Source: Limnanthes douglasii subsp. nivea
Taxonomy: Eukaryota > Streptophyta > Magnoliopsida > Brassicales > Limnanthaceae
Length of the DNA stretch: 64,000 nucleotides
Assembly: GCA_036936605.1 (NCBI GenBank)
Contig: JAUPFV010000001.1
Location: forward strand, 117,126,771-117,190,770
Direction of reading: 5' to 3'
In this document: one piece after another, positions 42,991 through 54,982 of the stretch
How positions within the stretch are numbered: the first letter of the stretch is position 1
Layout: every line of letters begins with the position of its first letter
Made by a program: the position numbers and the translations under genes
The notes under the pieces: model-generated
The model's database searches: none
Told to the model about the DNA's origin: nothing
The model's input: only the letters and a program-made list of their open reading frames with translations

Positions 42991-44098
42991 AGAAAATCTT
43001 CATTTGGAAAAATTTTCTAGTTTAATGCTTACTAACTAATTCACATTTAATAATCTCATATTTATTTTAACTATTCCAAACAATAAGCTTCATTTGGGAT
43101 CGATTGCAGTTCACAATCTTTACAGTCACAAACTTGTCAAAATTCCAAAATAATTTAATTCACTCATAAGGATCACTTTGGCAATATAATATATCATTAA
43201 TTATTTATGTCAGTTCAAACAATTTAAACATGTTAATCATATTGAAAATGCCATTTAAACACGAAATATGATAGACTAATGATCACTTCTAACCTTTAAT
43301 ATTGTTGTTTGCAACCCTTGAAAGCAATATCATTAAATTCAATAAGTGTAATAACAATTAGGTGAAGTTGTACTAAAATTCATTCAAAAATTGTAATCAT
43401 TTGTGTCTGTGTCTTTGAAACTAAAAATATTAATATTTGAATCAATTTGTCTCTTTTAAACTACTACTATAATAATTAATTGAATTCGTTTGTATGAATC
43501 ACCATACAAAATGTAATAAAACATGCAAATTTATCTATAAAAAACAATGATTAAATTAGTTTTTTATTTTGGAAATGTGGAAAATTAATATGTGTATTTA
43601 AGGGTTTGAACGGTAACTCGTCCCTAAATTATTATATTTATTAGAGATAGTATTTTGACTTTCAAAAATCCGCTAGTAGTATTTTGGCTATCCAGTTTGG
43701 ATAAAGTTAGTCCTTCACAGCCCGTGATTCATATAAACCTGCCACATATTACCAAAGTCAACAGAAATTTGTATCACCATTAGCTTTCAACTTTGGGTAC
43801 ATGTTTACCATTTGACTAAATGTCTTGTTGGCATGGGGGTTACTTAGTTCAAATTTTATTACGATGTGGAACAAATTAAATAATTTTCAACATATTTCTT
43901 AATTAAATAAAATCTATGACATTTTATAAATACACCACATAAAAATACATTATTTTTTATACCCTATTTACTTTCCTTTGGTTCTTCTTCTTCCTCGGTG
44001 ACCATTTATTTTCATATTTGTTTCCAGAAAACCCAAAACTTCATCTTCACTTCCTGTTTATTATTAATGTTGAGTATTCCAACTATTTTCTCTTAAAC
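42991..44098. other. non-coding part of tandem unit (copy 1)
   Basis: AT-rich and without any gene I recognise. Also present at 48433-49540 and 53875-54982. Confidence 0.6.
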
Positions 44099-44493
44099 AA
44101 AAAAGCAAGAATCGGATTAGAGATGCTTTTGTAAAAAACCTCTTGTAATGTGTACCTCGTGGACAGATTTTAATCCAGGGAATAGATTCTATGGGTGCAT
44201 TAACTATATGGTAAGTGTCATCCAACCTGAATCTTGTTCAATTAAAATCTTAATTTATGTTTTGGACCCTAGTTTTTTTGTAATCGATTGATTTTTTCTA
44301 GAGTACTGAAGGAAAATATGGGTTTTTTAAGTAGGTGGATTCACTGGTTCCTGATTGTTCAAAACAAATTATTATGTTGAAGAAGAATCTATGCAAGATG
44401 GAAGTTGAGAAAGAAAGTATGAAAATCAAAGTTAGTTTGTTGATTTGGTTTAACTGTATTTCTTGTCTTTTTTATTTTTGTCAACCTTGTTAA
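44099..44493 (+). pseudogene. GRF-type zinc-finger pseudogene, copy 1
   Basis: Two exons joined across a GT-AG intron (44211-44301). Exon 1 reads KKARIG, then after an apparent one-base insertion CFCKKPLVMCTSWTDFNPGN and RFYGCINYM. Exon 2 reads STEGKYGFFK, a TAG where Trp is expected, then VDSLVPDCSKQIIML and a short hydrophobic tail ending at TAA 44491. CxC...TSWTDxNPGRRFYGC...FFxWxD...C is the GRF zinc-finger pattern (PF06839). No good start codon is visible. The frameshift and the nonsense codon occur in all three copies, so it was dead before the array formed. It could be a host gene fragment or come from a transposon. Confidence 0.7.
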
Positions 44494-46038
44494 GAACTAG
44501 ATTTCAAAAGAAATGTAATTTTGTGTTGGTTGTTTGGCTGCTTTGACAAGAACTCGATATCAAAAGGAATGTAATTTTATGTGTTGTTTGGCTGCTTATG
44601 TAACTTATGTGGTTGTATTTGATTATGTGACTGATTATGAATTTGAATTGTAATATTGATTATGTATTAGTTTTTGTTCTTATTTCTACAATTTATAATT
44701 GGTTTATTTATTGATTATACAGTTTATTGGTTATGAATTTGTACATCTGTCAATTAGAAGATTAATTTGTGTACAATCTGTAATTGATTATGTAGTTGAT
44801 TCATAACCTGTAATTACATATAATTTCATTCAAACAACACCATAAAATTGGGAGTATTACACATAAAATAAACTGTAAATTTTGATGGTAACAACACTAT
44901 AAAATATGATTCAAACAACACTATAAAGTTTGAATCATAATTTACACGAGGCTTACAACACAACCCAAAATATTGCATTACCAACACATAATACAAAAAT
45001 TACATCAGGCTATGAACACCTAATAATACCTCACACTTAGATTTCAGACTTGTAATTGTTAACAAAATTTGACCAAAAAGTAGTCTACTCCAGAATTACC
45101 ACCATGTTAACAAAAATAGCCTACTCTAGAGCATCTGTATCACTAGAGACTTGTACTAATTTTTATCATCTTTGCATGATGATAGTTGATAAGCAAAGTT
45201 CAACACTCCAAACTACTATTCAGATGAGCAAGTCATGTATATGTGTTTGCTCTGGATAAATCAAAAAGATATTGTTTATACATTACCATTTTCAGAGAAT
45301 TTACTACCATGATGTACAATTATGGTAAATAATTCTTTATTAACACCTGCAAATATCACAAATGATATCTCAATCTTCTAAAAATAACATTTCAAGCATT
45401 CAATTTGAAAAATAGAAAATGAAATATGAGTTGACAAATCAACAATATGGTCAAATGCCATCTTAAACAAAAACAATTCAAATGCAACATGAGTGGTCTC
45501 TAAGCAAAATAATGTCTAAAGCAAATTAGTTTTCAGAAACACCGTAGTTTTCAGACGTTATGCAACATTAATCTATAAAGAAAATTAAAAACACTCATAG
45601 TTAAACAAAAATTATACTTATGTAGTTTTCAGATTAGTCCAATTCGATTTTTTTTTCATTTTTAACCCTTCATGCTGATTTAGGAGTGCAAGTTTAGGAT
45701 GTGGTTTTGAGTCAAATTTAGGGTTTAAAAAGTATAGATTGTGAAATTTAGGGAACAAATTTAAGATTTGATTTCGAATCAGGTATATATTGTTGGAGCA
45801 AATTTAAAGATTTAGATTAAAAAAGTAAGACTAACAAAAAATTAAAACTCGAAATTTGAACTGAATATAAATGGTTGCGGAAAAAAAAAGAAAAATTTAA
45901 GGATTTGGTTTCATAGATTTATTTTAGGCCGGTGTAATATTTAATTATAGGTAACAAATCACCCCTAGACTAGTATCTATTTAATTTAAAATTTAAAATG
46001 TAAAACTAATTAGATTTAATCCATGTAGCACATTCAAG
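44494..46038. other. non-coding part of tandem unit upstream of LINE (copy 1)
   Basis: AT-rich, repeated in copies 2 and 3. A 67-codon frame at 45056-45259 is broken by a one-base change in copy 3 and resembles nothing known to me, so I do not call it a gene. Confidence 0.6.
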
Positions 46039-46055
46039 CTGGAACCGGTTTAGGA
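46039..46055. other. LINE target site duplicate, 5' copy in unit 1
   Basis: CTGGAACCGGTTTAGGA, 17 bp. The identical 17-mer follows the LINE poly(A) at 63513-63529. It recurs at 51481-51497 and 56923-56939 by tandem duplication. Confidence 0.85.
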
Positions 46056-46298
46056 TCAACTTTTACACCATCTAAATTTTGAACCTTATCATAGGAAAAA
46101 AGCTCCAAGATTTAGGGAATCTGTTCATCTTCTCCGATGAACTCTTCTCATCTTCGGTGAATTTTAAACTCCTACCCTTCATTATCAATCTAGTTTCCTT
46201 CTAATAGTTTCCTGTTCGTTGTGAAGTTTTTTTTCATCTTTCTGTCTGAAATCCAAGAAACAGAGGCCTCTGTTTTCATGTTCTTTGATAGTTAATCG
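46056..46298 (+). other. LINE 5' UTR, unit 1
   Basis: 243 bp between the target duplicate and the ORF1 ATG. It contains pyrimidine-rich blocks (CTTCTCCGATGAACTCTTCT). An internal LINE promoter would be expected here. Also at 51498-51740 and 56940-57182. Confidence 0.6.
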
Positions 46299-47465
46299 AT
46301 GGAGAATTCAGGTAATAATGATATTGAGAAAGTTAAGAAGTCATGTTCTTATGCGGAAGTTGTTAGAAAGAGTTTGAAAACTGAAGAAAAACTGGAATTC
46401 GAACCAGAATTTTCGGAAATCAAATCTGACCACTTATCAATACAGTATACTGAATATGTTCTTGCACACTTGAAGGCTAAAGCTAAACACTCGTTGGTTG
46501 GTAAATTCACCCATGGGTTGCCCAAAAGAAGCGCTTTGGTTCAATTCTTTGAATCTTTTAAGTTTAAGGCTGCGTTTAGATATAAGATATGGGATTCAAG
46601 ACACATTGTTCTTGAGTTGGATTCAAAGCTTGACTATGGAAAGATTTGGCAGAGAGCAGTGTTGACTATAGGCCCTTCAGTCATGCGACTTTTGAAATGG
46701 TCCGGTGACTTTTCTAAGAAGAGCTGGATTGCGCCAGTTTGGATAAAGTTTAATCTGCCTGAGCATCTGTATGATGTAAATTTGGTGAAGTCAATTGCTT
46801 CGATGGTTGGTGAAACACTTATAGTAAAAGTTCCAGAAGAAAACAGATTGTTTTCTTCTTGTTCTGCTTTAGTCGAAGTGGATGTTAATTCAAAAATCCA
46901 ATCTGATGTATGGATTTGTTTTGATGATAATTATGGTTATTGGGTCAGATTAACTTACATGAATCTCCAATTATATTGTAATCATTGCTCTCATCTTGGT
47001 CATAGCAATGATAAGTGCAAGAAAATTAATAAAGAGCAACAAGTGGAAGAAGTTGAAAAGATTAACAAGGTCAAATCCATTATTACTATACAAAGGAAAA
47101 GCGAAGATCAAGAATATAATCACATTGAAGAAACAGTTGGTTTCAAAACACATGCGCAAGGGGAAATAATAGAGGCAATTCAAACGTTAGCTCAGGGGAT
47201 TACGGATAATAATGGTTATGTTAATATGATATCAGATGGTGATGATTCTCTTGTCCATATAGGAAGTCTGCATCATTCTCATGTTCTTGAGAAGTGGAAA
47301 ACACATTCTCCTGAATTATATAGAGATGGTAATCAAGAAGAGCAAGATAGTCCAGATCAAGATACTTATGAAATACAGGAAGAAAGTGAGCAAGGGGTTA
47401 GAGATGGAAAAGATAATAATCATTCGAAAAAGCAACAGATTCAAAATGAGAACAAAAAGGAATAA
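46299..47465 (+). CDS. LINE ORF1 protein, unit 1
   Basis: 388 codons, intact, ATG at 46299. Residues 45-215 match the DUF4283-type domain of plant LINE ORF1 (FTHGLPKRSALVQFFESF, WIAPVWIKFNLPEHLYDVNL). A zinc knuckle CNHCSHLGHSNDKC follows, with C227, C230, H235 and C240 (CX2CX4HX4C). The tail from 245 is acidic and low complexity. It would bind LINE RNA. It differs from units 2 and 3 at a handful of residues (for example R130, N152, H287). Confidence 0.9.
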   Translation: MENSGNNDIEKVKKSCSYAEVVRKSLKTEEKLEFEPEFSEIKSDHLSIQYTEYVLAHLKAKAKHSLVGKFTHGLPKRSALVQFFESFKFKAAFRYKIWDSRHIVLELDSKLDYGKIWQRAVLTIGPSVMRLLKWSGDFSKKSWIAPVWIKFNLPEHLYDVNLVKSIASMVGETLIVKVPEENRLFSSCSALVEVDVNSKIQSDVWICFDDNYGYWVRLTYMNLQLYCNHCSHLGHSNDKCKKINKEQQVEEVEKINKVKSIITIQRKSEDQEYNHIEETVGFKTHAQGEIIEAIQTLAQGITDNNGYVNMISDGDDSLVHIGSLHHSHVLEKWKTHSPELYRDGNQEEQDSPDQDTYEIQEESEQGVRDGKDNNHSKKQQIQNENKKE

Positions 47466-47595
47466 GAAACAAGTTTTAAGGAGATTTTTGACAAGAAATT
47501 AAAAACAACTAAAGGAAAGACAAAAACGAAGAGCAAGATTATAAAGGCTCTGCAATTTAATAGTTCAAGTAAATCAAAATCTTCTAACTCTCTTA

Positions 47596-48405
47596 ATGAT
47601 TAGTATAATTAACTGGAACATTCGTGGTATGAAAGATAAGGCTTCTCTTCGAAGGCTTAAATTCCTTGCTAAGAAAAATAAAGCTAAAATCATTGTTGTG
47701 CAGGAACCTCTAGTGAATGTTAATGCCATTGGTAGTATTGCTGCCAAATTAGGTTATGAAAACTTTGCCTATAATCTTACTAACAAGATCTGGATTTTCT
47801 GGCAGTATGATATGTCTGTTACTGTTTTTAATGATCTTAGTCAATGTTTAAACTTGAAAGTGAGTCTTGCTAATGATAATAATTATATTATGATTACGGT
47901 GATATATGTTAAATGTCAAAGAATTAATAGGATTGATCTTTGGAACTTTCTTAAGAACATTGCTACAAATGATTTGTGCTGGTTGATTTGTGGAGATTTT
48001 AACGTTGTTAGTTTTATTGAAGAGCAGATAGGTTGTAGTACTTTTTGTGTTAACAGCACTAGTGATTTCAATGATATGATTTCTTGTTGTACCATTGAAG
48101 ATGTTGGCTTCATTGGCTCTAAATTTACGTGGTCTAATGGATACAAGTGGAAGAGACTGGATAAGGTTTTTATAAATAATAAACGATCTGATAATTTTGC
48201 TAGTACTAAGATATACCATCTTATATTAAAGGATTGTGTTACACTCCTCTATGAACTTTACAAATGGTCAATGGCGTTGTTCACCCAAACCATCGTATCT
48301 CTCGTAGTATGTTGTAGTGATGTTTTGTATATTAAGGGATTATGCTACACTTATCTATACACAAGGATAATGTACTTGTATATGTATGAGTTTGAGAAAA
48401 AATAA
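47596..48405 (+). CDS. chimeric ORF, unit 1: LINE ORF2 endonuclease fused to antisense copia DNA
   Basis: 269 codons from ATG 47596, 130 bases after ORF1. Residues 1-207 are an AP-type endonuclease of LINE ORF2: NWNIRG (N7), VQEPLV (E37), ICGDFNVV (D133-N136), FTWSN (177-181), KRLDKVFIN (186-194). From residue 208 (base 48217) the frame runs through the tandem joint into copia integrase DNA read on the wrong strand and ends with YLYMYEFEKK. The final SDH motif of the endonuclease is missing, so activity is unlikely. Confidence 0.85.
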   Translation: MISIINWNIRGMKDKASLRRLKFLAKKNKAKIIVVQEPLVNVNAIGSIAAKLGYENFAYNLTNKIWIFWQYDMSVTVFNDLSQCLNLKVSLANDNNYIMITVIYVKCQRINRIDLWNFLKNIATNDLCWLICGDFNVVSFIEEQIGCSTFCVNSTSDFNDMISCCTIEDVGFIGSKFTWSNGYKWKRLDKVFINNKRSDNFASTKIYHLILKDCVTLLYELYKWSMALFTQTIVSLVVCCSDVLYIKGLCYTYLYTRIMYLYMYEFEKK

Positions 48406-49540
48406 TGTTGATCCTCTTAATCGACTTAATTAAGAAAATCTTCATTTGGAAAAATTTTCTAGTTTAATGCTTACTAACTAATTCACATTTAATAATCTCA
48501 TATTTATTTTAACTATTCCAAACAATAAGCTTCATTTGGGATCGATTGCAGTTCACAATCTTTACAGTCACAAACTTGTCAAAATTCCAAAATAATTTAA
48601 TTCACTCATAAGGATCACTTTGGCAATATAATATATCATTAATTATTTATGTCAGTTCAAACAATTTAAACATGTTAATCATATTGAAAATACCATTTAA
48701 ACACGAAATATGATAGACTAATGATCACTTCTAACCTTTAATATTGTTGTTTGCAACCCTTGAAAGAAATATCATTAAATTCAATAAGTGTAATAACAAT
48801 TAGGTGAAGTTGTACTAAAATTCATTCAAAAATTGTAATCATTTGTGTCTGTGTCTTTGAAACTAAAAATATTAATATTTGAATCAATTTGTCTCTTTTA
48901 AACTACTACTATAATAATTAATTGAATTCGTTTGTATGAATCACCATACAAAATGTAATAAAACATGCAAATTTATCTATAAAAAACAATGATTAAATTA
49001 GTTTTTTATTTTGGAAATGTGGAAAATTAATATGTGTATTTAAGGGTTTGAACGGTAACTCGTCCCTAAATTATTATATTTATTAGAGATAGTATTTTGA
49101 CTTTCAAAAATCCGCTAGTAGTATTTTGGCTATCCAGTTTGGATAAAGTTAGTCCTTCACAGCCCGTGATTCATATAAACCTGCCACATATTACCAAAGT
49201 CAACAGAAATTTGTATCACCATTAGCTTTCAACTTTGGGTACATGTTTACCATTTGACTAAATGTCTTGTTGGCATGGGGGTTACTTAGTTCAAATTTTA
49301 TTACGATGTGGAACAAATTAAATAATTTTCAACATATTTCTTAATTAAATAAAATCTATGACATTTTATAAATACACCACATAAAAATACATTATTTTTT
49401 GTACCCTATTTACTTTCCTTTGGTTCTTCTTCTTCCTCGGTGACCATTTATTTTCATATTTGTTTCCAGAAAACCCAAAACTTCATCTTCACTTCCTGTT
49501 TATTATTAATGTTGAGTATTCCAACTATTTTCTCTTAAAC

Positions 49541-49935
49541 AAAAAAGCAAGAATCGGATTAGAGATGCTTTTGTAAAAAACCTCTAGTAATGTGTACCTC
49601 GTGGACAGATTCTAATCCAGGGAATAGATTCTATGGGTGCATTAACTATATGGTAAGTGTCATCCAACCTGAATCTTGTTCAATTAAAATCTTAATTTAT
49701 GTTTTGGACCCTAGTTTTTTTGTAATCGATTGATTTTTTCTAGAGTACTGAAGGAAAATATGGGTTTTTTAAGTAGGTGGATTCACTGGTTCCTGATTGT
49801 TCAAAACAAATTATTATGTTGAAGAAGAATCTATGCAAGATGGAAGTTGAGAAAGAAAGTATGAAAATCAAAGTTAGTTTGTTGATTTGGTTTAACTGTA
49901 TTTCTTGTCTTTTTTATTTTTGTCAACCTTGTTAA
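49541..49935 (+). pseudogene. GRF-type zinc-finger pseudogene, copy 2
   Basis: Same as copy 1 with the same two lesions. TDFNPG is TDSNPG here (C for T at 49612). Confidence 0.7.
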
Positions 49936-51480
49936 GAACTAGATTTCAAAAGAAATGTAATTTTGTGTTGGTTGTTTGGCTGCTTTGACAAGAACTCGAT
50001 ATCAAAAGGAATGTAATTTTATGTGTTGTTTGGCTGCTTATGTAACTTATGTGGTTGTATTTGATTATGTGACTGATTATGAATTTGAATTGTAATATTG
50101 ATTATGTATTAGTTTTTGTTCTTATTTCTACAATTTATAATTGGTTTATTTATTGATTATACAGTTTATTGGTTATGAATATGTACATCTGTCAATTAGA
50201 AGATTAATTTGTGTACAATCTGTAATTGATTATGTAGTTGATTCATAACCTGTAATTACATATAATTTCATTCAAACAACACCATAAAATTGGGAGTATT
50301 ACACATAAAATAAACTGTAAATTTTGATGGTAACAACACTATAAAATATGATTCAAACAACACTATAAAGTTTGAATCATAATTTACACGAGGCTTACAA
50401 CACAACCCAAAATATTGCATTACCAACACATAATACAAAAATTACATCAGGCTATGAACACCTAATAATACCTCTACACTTAGATTTCAGACTTGTAATT
50501 GTTAACAAAATTTGACCAAAAAGTAGTCTACTCCAGAATTACCACCATGTTAACAAAAATAGCCTACTCTAGAGCATCTGTATCACTAGAGACTTGTACT
50601 AATTTTTATCATCTTTGCATGATGATAGTTGATAAGCAAAGTTCAACACTCCAAACTACTATTCAGATGAGCAAGTCATGTATATGTGTTTGCTCTGGAT
50701 AAATCAAAAAGATATTGTTTATACATTACCATTTTCAGAGAATTTACTACCATGATGTACAATTATGGTAAATAATTCTTTATTAACACCTGCAAATATC
50801 ACAAATGATATCTCAATCTTCTAAAAATAACATTTCAAGCATTCAATTTGAAAAATAGAAAATGAAATATGAGTTGACAAATCAACAATATGGTCAAATG
50901 CCATCTTAAACAAAAACAATTCAAATGCAACATGAGTGGTCTCTAAGCAAAATAATGTCTAAAGCAAATTAGTTTTCAGAAACACCGTAGTTTTCAGACG
51001 TTACGCAACATTAATCTATAAAGAAAATTAAAAACACTCATAGTTAAACAAAAATTATACTTATGTAGTTTTCAGATTAGTCCAATTCGATTTTTTTTTC
51101 ATTTTTAACCCTTCATGCTGATTTAGGAGTGCAAGTTTAGGATGTGGTTTTGAGTCAAATTTAGGGTTTAAAAAGTATAGATTGTGAAATTTAGGGAACA
51201 AATTTAAGATTTGATTTCGAATCAGGTATATATTGTTGGAGCAAATTTAAAGATTTAGATTAAAAAAGTAAGACTAACAAAAAATTAAAACTCGAAATTT
51301 GAACTGAATATAAATGGTTGCGAAAAAAAAAGAAAAATTTAAGGATTTGGTTTCATAGATTTATTTTAGGCCGGTGTAATATTTAATTATAGGTAACAAA
51401 TCACCCCTAGACTAGTATCTATTTAATTTAAAATTTAAAATGTAAAACTAATTAGATTTAATCCATGTAGCACATTCAAG

Positions 51481-51497
51481 CTGGAACCGGTTTAGGA
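51481..51497. other. LINE target site duplicate, 5' copy in unit 2
   Basis: Identical 17-mer, carried by the tandem duplication. Confidence 0.85.
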
Positions 51498-51740
51498 TCA
51501 ACTTTTACACCATCTAAATTTTGAACCTTATCATAGGAAAAAAGCTCCAAGATTTAGGGAATCTGTTCATCTTCTCCGATGAACTCTTCTCATCTTCGGT
51601 GAATTTTAAACTCCTACCCTTCATTATCAATCTAGTTTCCTTCTAATAGTTTCCTGTTCGTTGTGAAGTTTTTTTTCATCTTTCTGTCTGAAATCCAAGA
51701 AACAGAGGCCTCTGTTTTCATGTTCTTTGATAGTTAATCG

Positions 51741-52907
51741 ATGGAGAATTCAGGTAATAATGATATTGAGAAAGTTAAGAAGTCATGTTCTTATGCGGAA
51801 GTTGTTAGAAAGAGTTTGAAAACTGAAGAAAAACTGGAATTCGAACCAGAATTTTCGGAAATCAAATCTGACCACTTATCAATACAGTATACTGAATATG
51901 TTCTTGCACACTTGAAGGCTAAAGCTAAACACTCGTTGGTTGGTAAATTCACCCATGGGTTGCCCAAAAGAAGCGCTTTGGTTCAATTCTTTGAATCTTT
52001 TAAGTTTAAGGCTGCGTTTAGATATAAGATATGGGATTCAAGACACATTGTTCTTGAGTTGGATTCAAAGCTTGACTATGGAAAGATTTGGCAGAGAGCA
52101 GTGTTGACTATAGGCCCTTCAGTCATGCAACTTTTGAAATGGTCCGGTGACTTTTCTAAGAAGAGCTGGATTGCGCCAGTTTGGATAAAGTTTGATCTGC
52201 CTGAGCATCTGTATGATGTAAATTTGGTGAAGTCAATTGCTTCGATGGTTGGTGAAACACTTATAGTAAAAGTTCCAGAAGAAAACAAATTGTTTTCTTC
52301 TTGTTCTGCTTTAGTCGAAGTGGATGTTAATTCAAAAATCCAATCTGATGTATGGATTTGTTTTGATGATAATTATGGTTATTGGGTCAGATTAACTTAC
52401 ATGAATCTCCAATTATATTGTAATCATTGCTCTCATCTTGGTCATAGCAATGATAAGTGCAAGAAAATTAATAAAGAGCAACAAGTGGAAGAAGTTGAAA
52501 AGATTAACAAGGTCAAATCCATTATTACTATACAAAGGAAAAGCGAAGATCAAGAATATAATCACATTGAAGAAACAGTTGGTTTCAAAACACCTGCGCA
52601 AGGGGAAATAATAGAGGCAATTCAAACGTTAGCTCAGGGGATTACGGATAATAATGGTTATGTTAATATGATATCAGATGGTGATGATTCTCTTGTCCAT
52701 ATAGGAAGTCTGCATCATTCTCATGTTCTTGAGAAGTGGAAAACACATTCTCCTGAATTATATAGAGACGGTAATCAAGAAGAGCAAGATAGTCAAGATC
52801 AAGATACTTATGAAATACAGGAAGAAAGTGAGCAAGGGGTTAGAGATGGAAAAGATAATAGTCATTCGAAAAAGCAACAGATTCAAAATGAGAACAAAAA
52901 GGAATAA
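51741..52907 (+). CDS. LINE ORF1 protein, unit 2
   Basis: 388 codons, intact, same knuckle. It has Q130, D152, K183, P287 and Q353 where unit 1 has R, N, R, H and P. The Q130, D152 and P287 states are shared with unit 3. Confidence 0.9.
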   Translation: MENSGNNDIEKVKKSCSYAEVVRKSLKTEEKLEFEPEFSEIKSDHLSIQYTEYVLAHLKAKAKHSLVGKFTHGLPKRSALVQFFESFKFKAAFRYKIWDSRHIVLELDSKLDYGKIWQRAVLTIGPSVMQLLKWSGDFSKKSWIAPVWIKFDLPEHLYDVNLVKSIASMVGETLIVKVPEENKLFSSCSALVEVDVNSKIQSDVWICFDDNYGYWVRLTYMNLQLYCNHCSHLGHSNDKCKKINKEQQVEEVEKINKVKSIITIQRKSEDQEYNHIEETVGFKTPAQGEIIEAIQTLAQGITDNNGYVNMISDGDDSLVHIGSLHHSHVLEKWKTHSPELYRDGNQEEQDSQDQDTYEIQEESEQGVRDGKDNSHSKKQQIQNENKKE

Positions 52908-53037
52908 GAAACAAGTTTTAAGGAGATTTTTGACAAGAAATTAAAAACAGCTAAAGGAAAGACAAAAACGAAGAGCAAGATTATAAAGGCTCTGCAATTT
53001 AATAGTTCAAGTAAATCAAAATCTTCTAACTCTCTTA

Positions 53038-53847
53038 ATGATTAGTATAATTAACTGGAACATTCGTGGTATGAAAGATAAGGCTTCTCTTCGAAGGCTT
53101 AAATTCCTTGCTAAGAAAAATAAAGCTAAAATCATTGTTGTGCAGGAACCTCTAGTGAATGTTAATGCCATTGGTAGTATTGCTGCCAAATTAGGTTATG
53201 AAAACTTTGCCTATAATCTTACTAACAAGATCTGGATTTTCTGGCAGTATGATATGTCTGTTACTGTTGTTAATGATCTTAGTCAATGTTTAAACTTGAA
53301 AGTGAGTCTTGCTAATGATAATAATTATATTATGATTACGGTGATATATGTTAAATGTCAAAGAATTAATAGGATTGATCTTTGGAACTTTCTTAAGAAC
53401 ATTGCTACAAATGATTTGTGCTGGTTGATTTGTGGAGATTTTAACGTTGTTAGTTTTATTGAAGAGCAGATAGGTTGTAGTACTTTTTGTGTTAACAGCA
53501 CTAGTGATTTCAATGATATGATTTCTTGTTGTAACATTGAAGATGTTGGCTTCATTGGCTCTAAATTTACGTGGTCTAATGGATACAAGTGGAAGAGACT
53601 GGATAAGGTTTTTATAAATAACAAACGATCTGATAATTTTGCTAGTACTAAGATATACCATCTTATATTAAAGGATTGTGTTACACTCCTCTATGAACTT
53701 TACAAATGGTCAATGGCGTTGTTCACCCAAACCATCGTATCTCTCGTAGTATGTTGTAGTGATGTTTTGTATATTAAGGGATTATGCTACACTTATCTAT
53801 ACACAAGGATAATGTACTTGTATATGTATGAGTTTGAGAAAAAATAA
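53038..53847 (+). CDS. chimeric ORF, unit 2: LINE endonuclease plus antisense copia DNA
   Basis: 269 codons, the same fusion with the joint at 53659. It differs from unit 1 by only two residues I could see (VVND for VFND, CCNIED for CCTIED). Confidence 0.85.
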   Translation: MISIINWNIRGMKDKASLRRLKFLAKKNKAKIIVVQEPLVNVNAIGSIAAKLGYENFAYNLTNKIWIFWQYDMSVTVVNDLSQCLNLKVSLANDNNYIMITVIYVKCQRINRIDLWNFLKNIATNDLCWLICGDFNVVSFIEEQIGCSTFCVNSTSDFNDMISCCNIEDVGFIGSKFTWSNGYKWKRLDKVFINNKRSDNFASTKIYHLILKDCVTLLYELYKWSMALFTQTIVSLVVCCSDVLYIKGLCYTYLYTRIMYLYMYEFEKK

Positions 53848-54982
53848 TGTTGATCCTCTTAATCGACTTAATTAAGAAAATCTTCATTTGGAAAAATTTT
53901 CTAGTTTAATGCTTACTAACTAATTCACATTTAATAATCTCATATTTATTTTAACTATTCCAAACAATAAGCTTCATTTGGGATCGATTGCAATTCACAA
54001 TCTTTACAGTCACAAACTTGTCAAAATTCCAAAATAATTTAATTCACTCATAAGGATCACTTTGGCAATATAATATATCATTAATTATTTATGTCAGTTC
54101 AAACAATTTAAACATGTTAATCATATTGAAAATACCATTTAAACACGAAATATGATAGACTAATGATCACTTCTAACCTTTAATATTGTTGTTTGCAATC
54201 CTTGAAAGCAATATCATTAAATTCAATAAGTGTAATAACAATTAGGTGAAGTTGTACTAAAATTCATTCAAAAATTGTAATCATTTGTGTCTGTGTCTTT
54301 GAAACTAAATATATTAATATTTGAATCAATTTGTCTCTTTTAAACTACTACTATAATAATTAATTGAATTCGTTTGTATGAATCACCATACAAAATGTAA
54401 TCAAACATGCAAATTTATCTATAAAAAACAATGATTAAATTAGTTTTTTATTTTGGAAATGTGGAAAATTAATATGTGTATTTAAGGGTTTGAACGGTAA
54501 CTCGTCCCTAAATTATTATATTTATTAGAGATAGTATTTTGACTTTCAAAAATCCGCTAGTAGTATTTTGGCTATCCAGTTTGGATAAAGTTAGTCCTTC
54601 ACAGCCCGTGATTCATATAAACCTGCCACATATTACCAAAGTCAACATAAATTTGTATCACCATTAGCTTTCAACTTTGGGTACATGTTTACCATTTGAC
54701 TAAATGTCTTGTTGGCATGGGGGTTACTTAGTTCAAATTTTATTACGATGTGGAACAAATTAAATAATTTTCAACATATTTCTTAATTAAATAAAATCTA
54801 TGACATTTTATAAATACACCACATAAAAATACATTATTTTTTGTACCCTATTTACTTTCCTTTGGTTCTTCTTCTTCCTCGGTGACCATTTATTTTCATA
54901 TTTGTTTCCAGAAAACCCAAAACTTCATCTTCACTTCCTGTTTATTATTAATGTTGAGTATTCCAACTATTTTCTCTTAAAC

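Larger units (their letters stand above)
42775..48216 (+). repeat. tandem unit, copy 1
   Basis: Contents in order: end of copia integrase (to about 42990), non-coding DNA, GRF zinc-finger pseudogene (44099-44493), non-coding DNA, 17-bp target duplicate (46039-46055), LINE 5' UTR, ORF1 and the first 207 codons of ORF2. Confidence 0.93.
48217..53658 (+). repeat. tandem unit, copy 2
   Basis: Same content as copy 1. Examples of differences are one extra T at 50474 (CCTCTACAC) and one A fewer in the run near 51325. Confidence 0.93.

Noticed and set aside
45056..45259. 67-codon frame repeated in unit 2 (50499)
   Set aside because: Broken by one base in unit 3, no recognisable pattern, AT-rich setting. 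Repetition comes from the array, not from selection.
47848..48219. 123-codon minus-strand frame opposite the LINE endonuclease
   Set aside because: Shadow of the endonuclease frame; recurs only because the unit is repeated.
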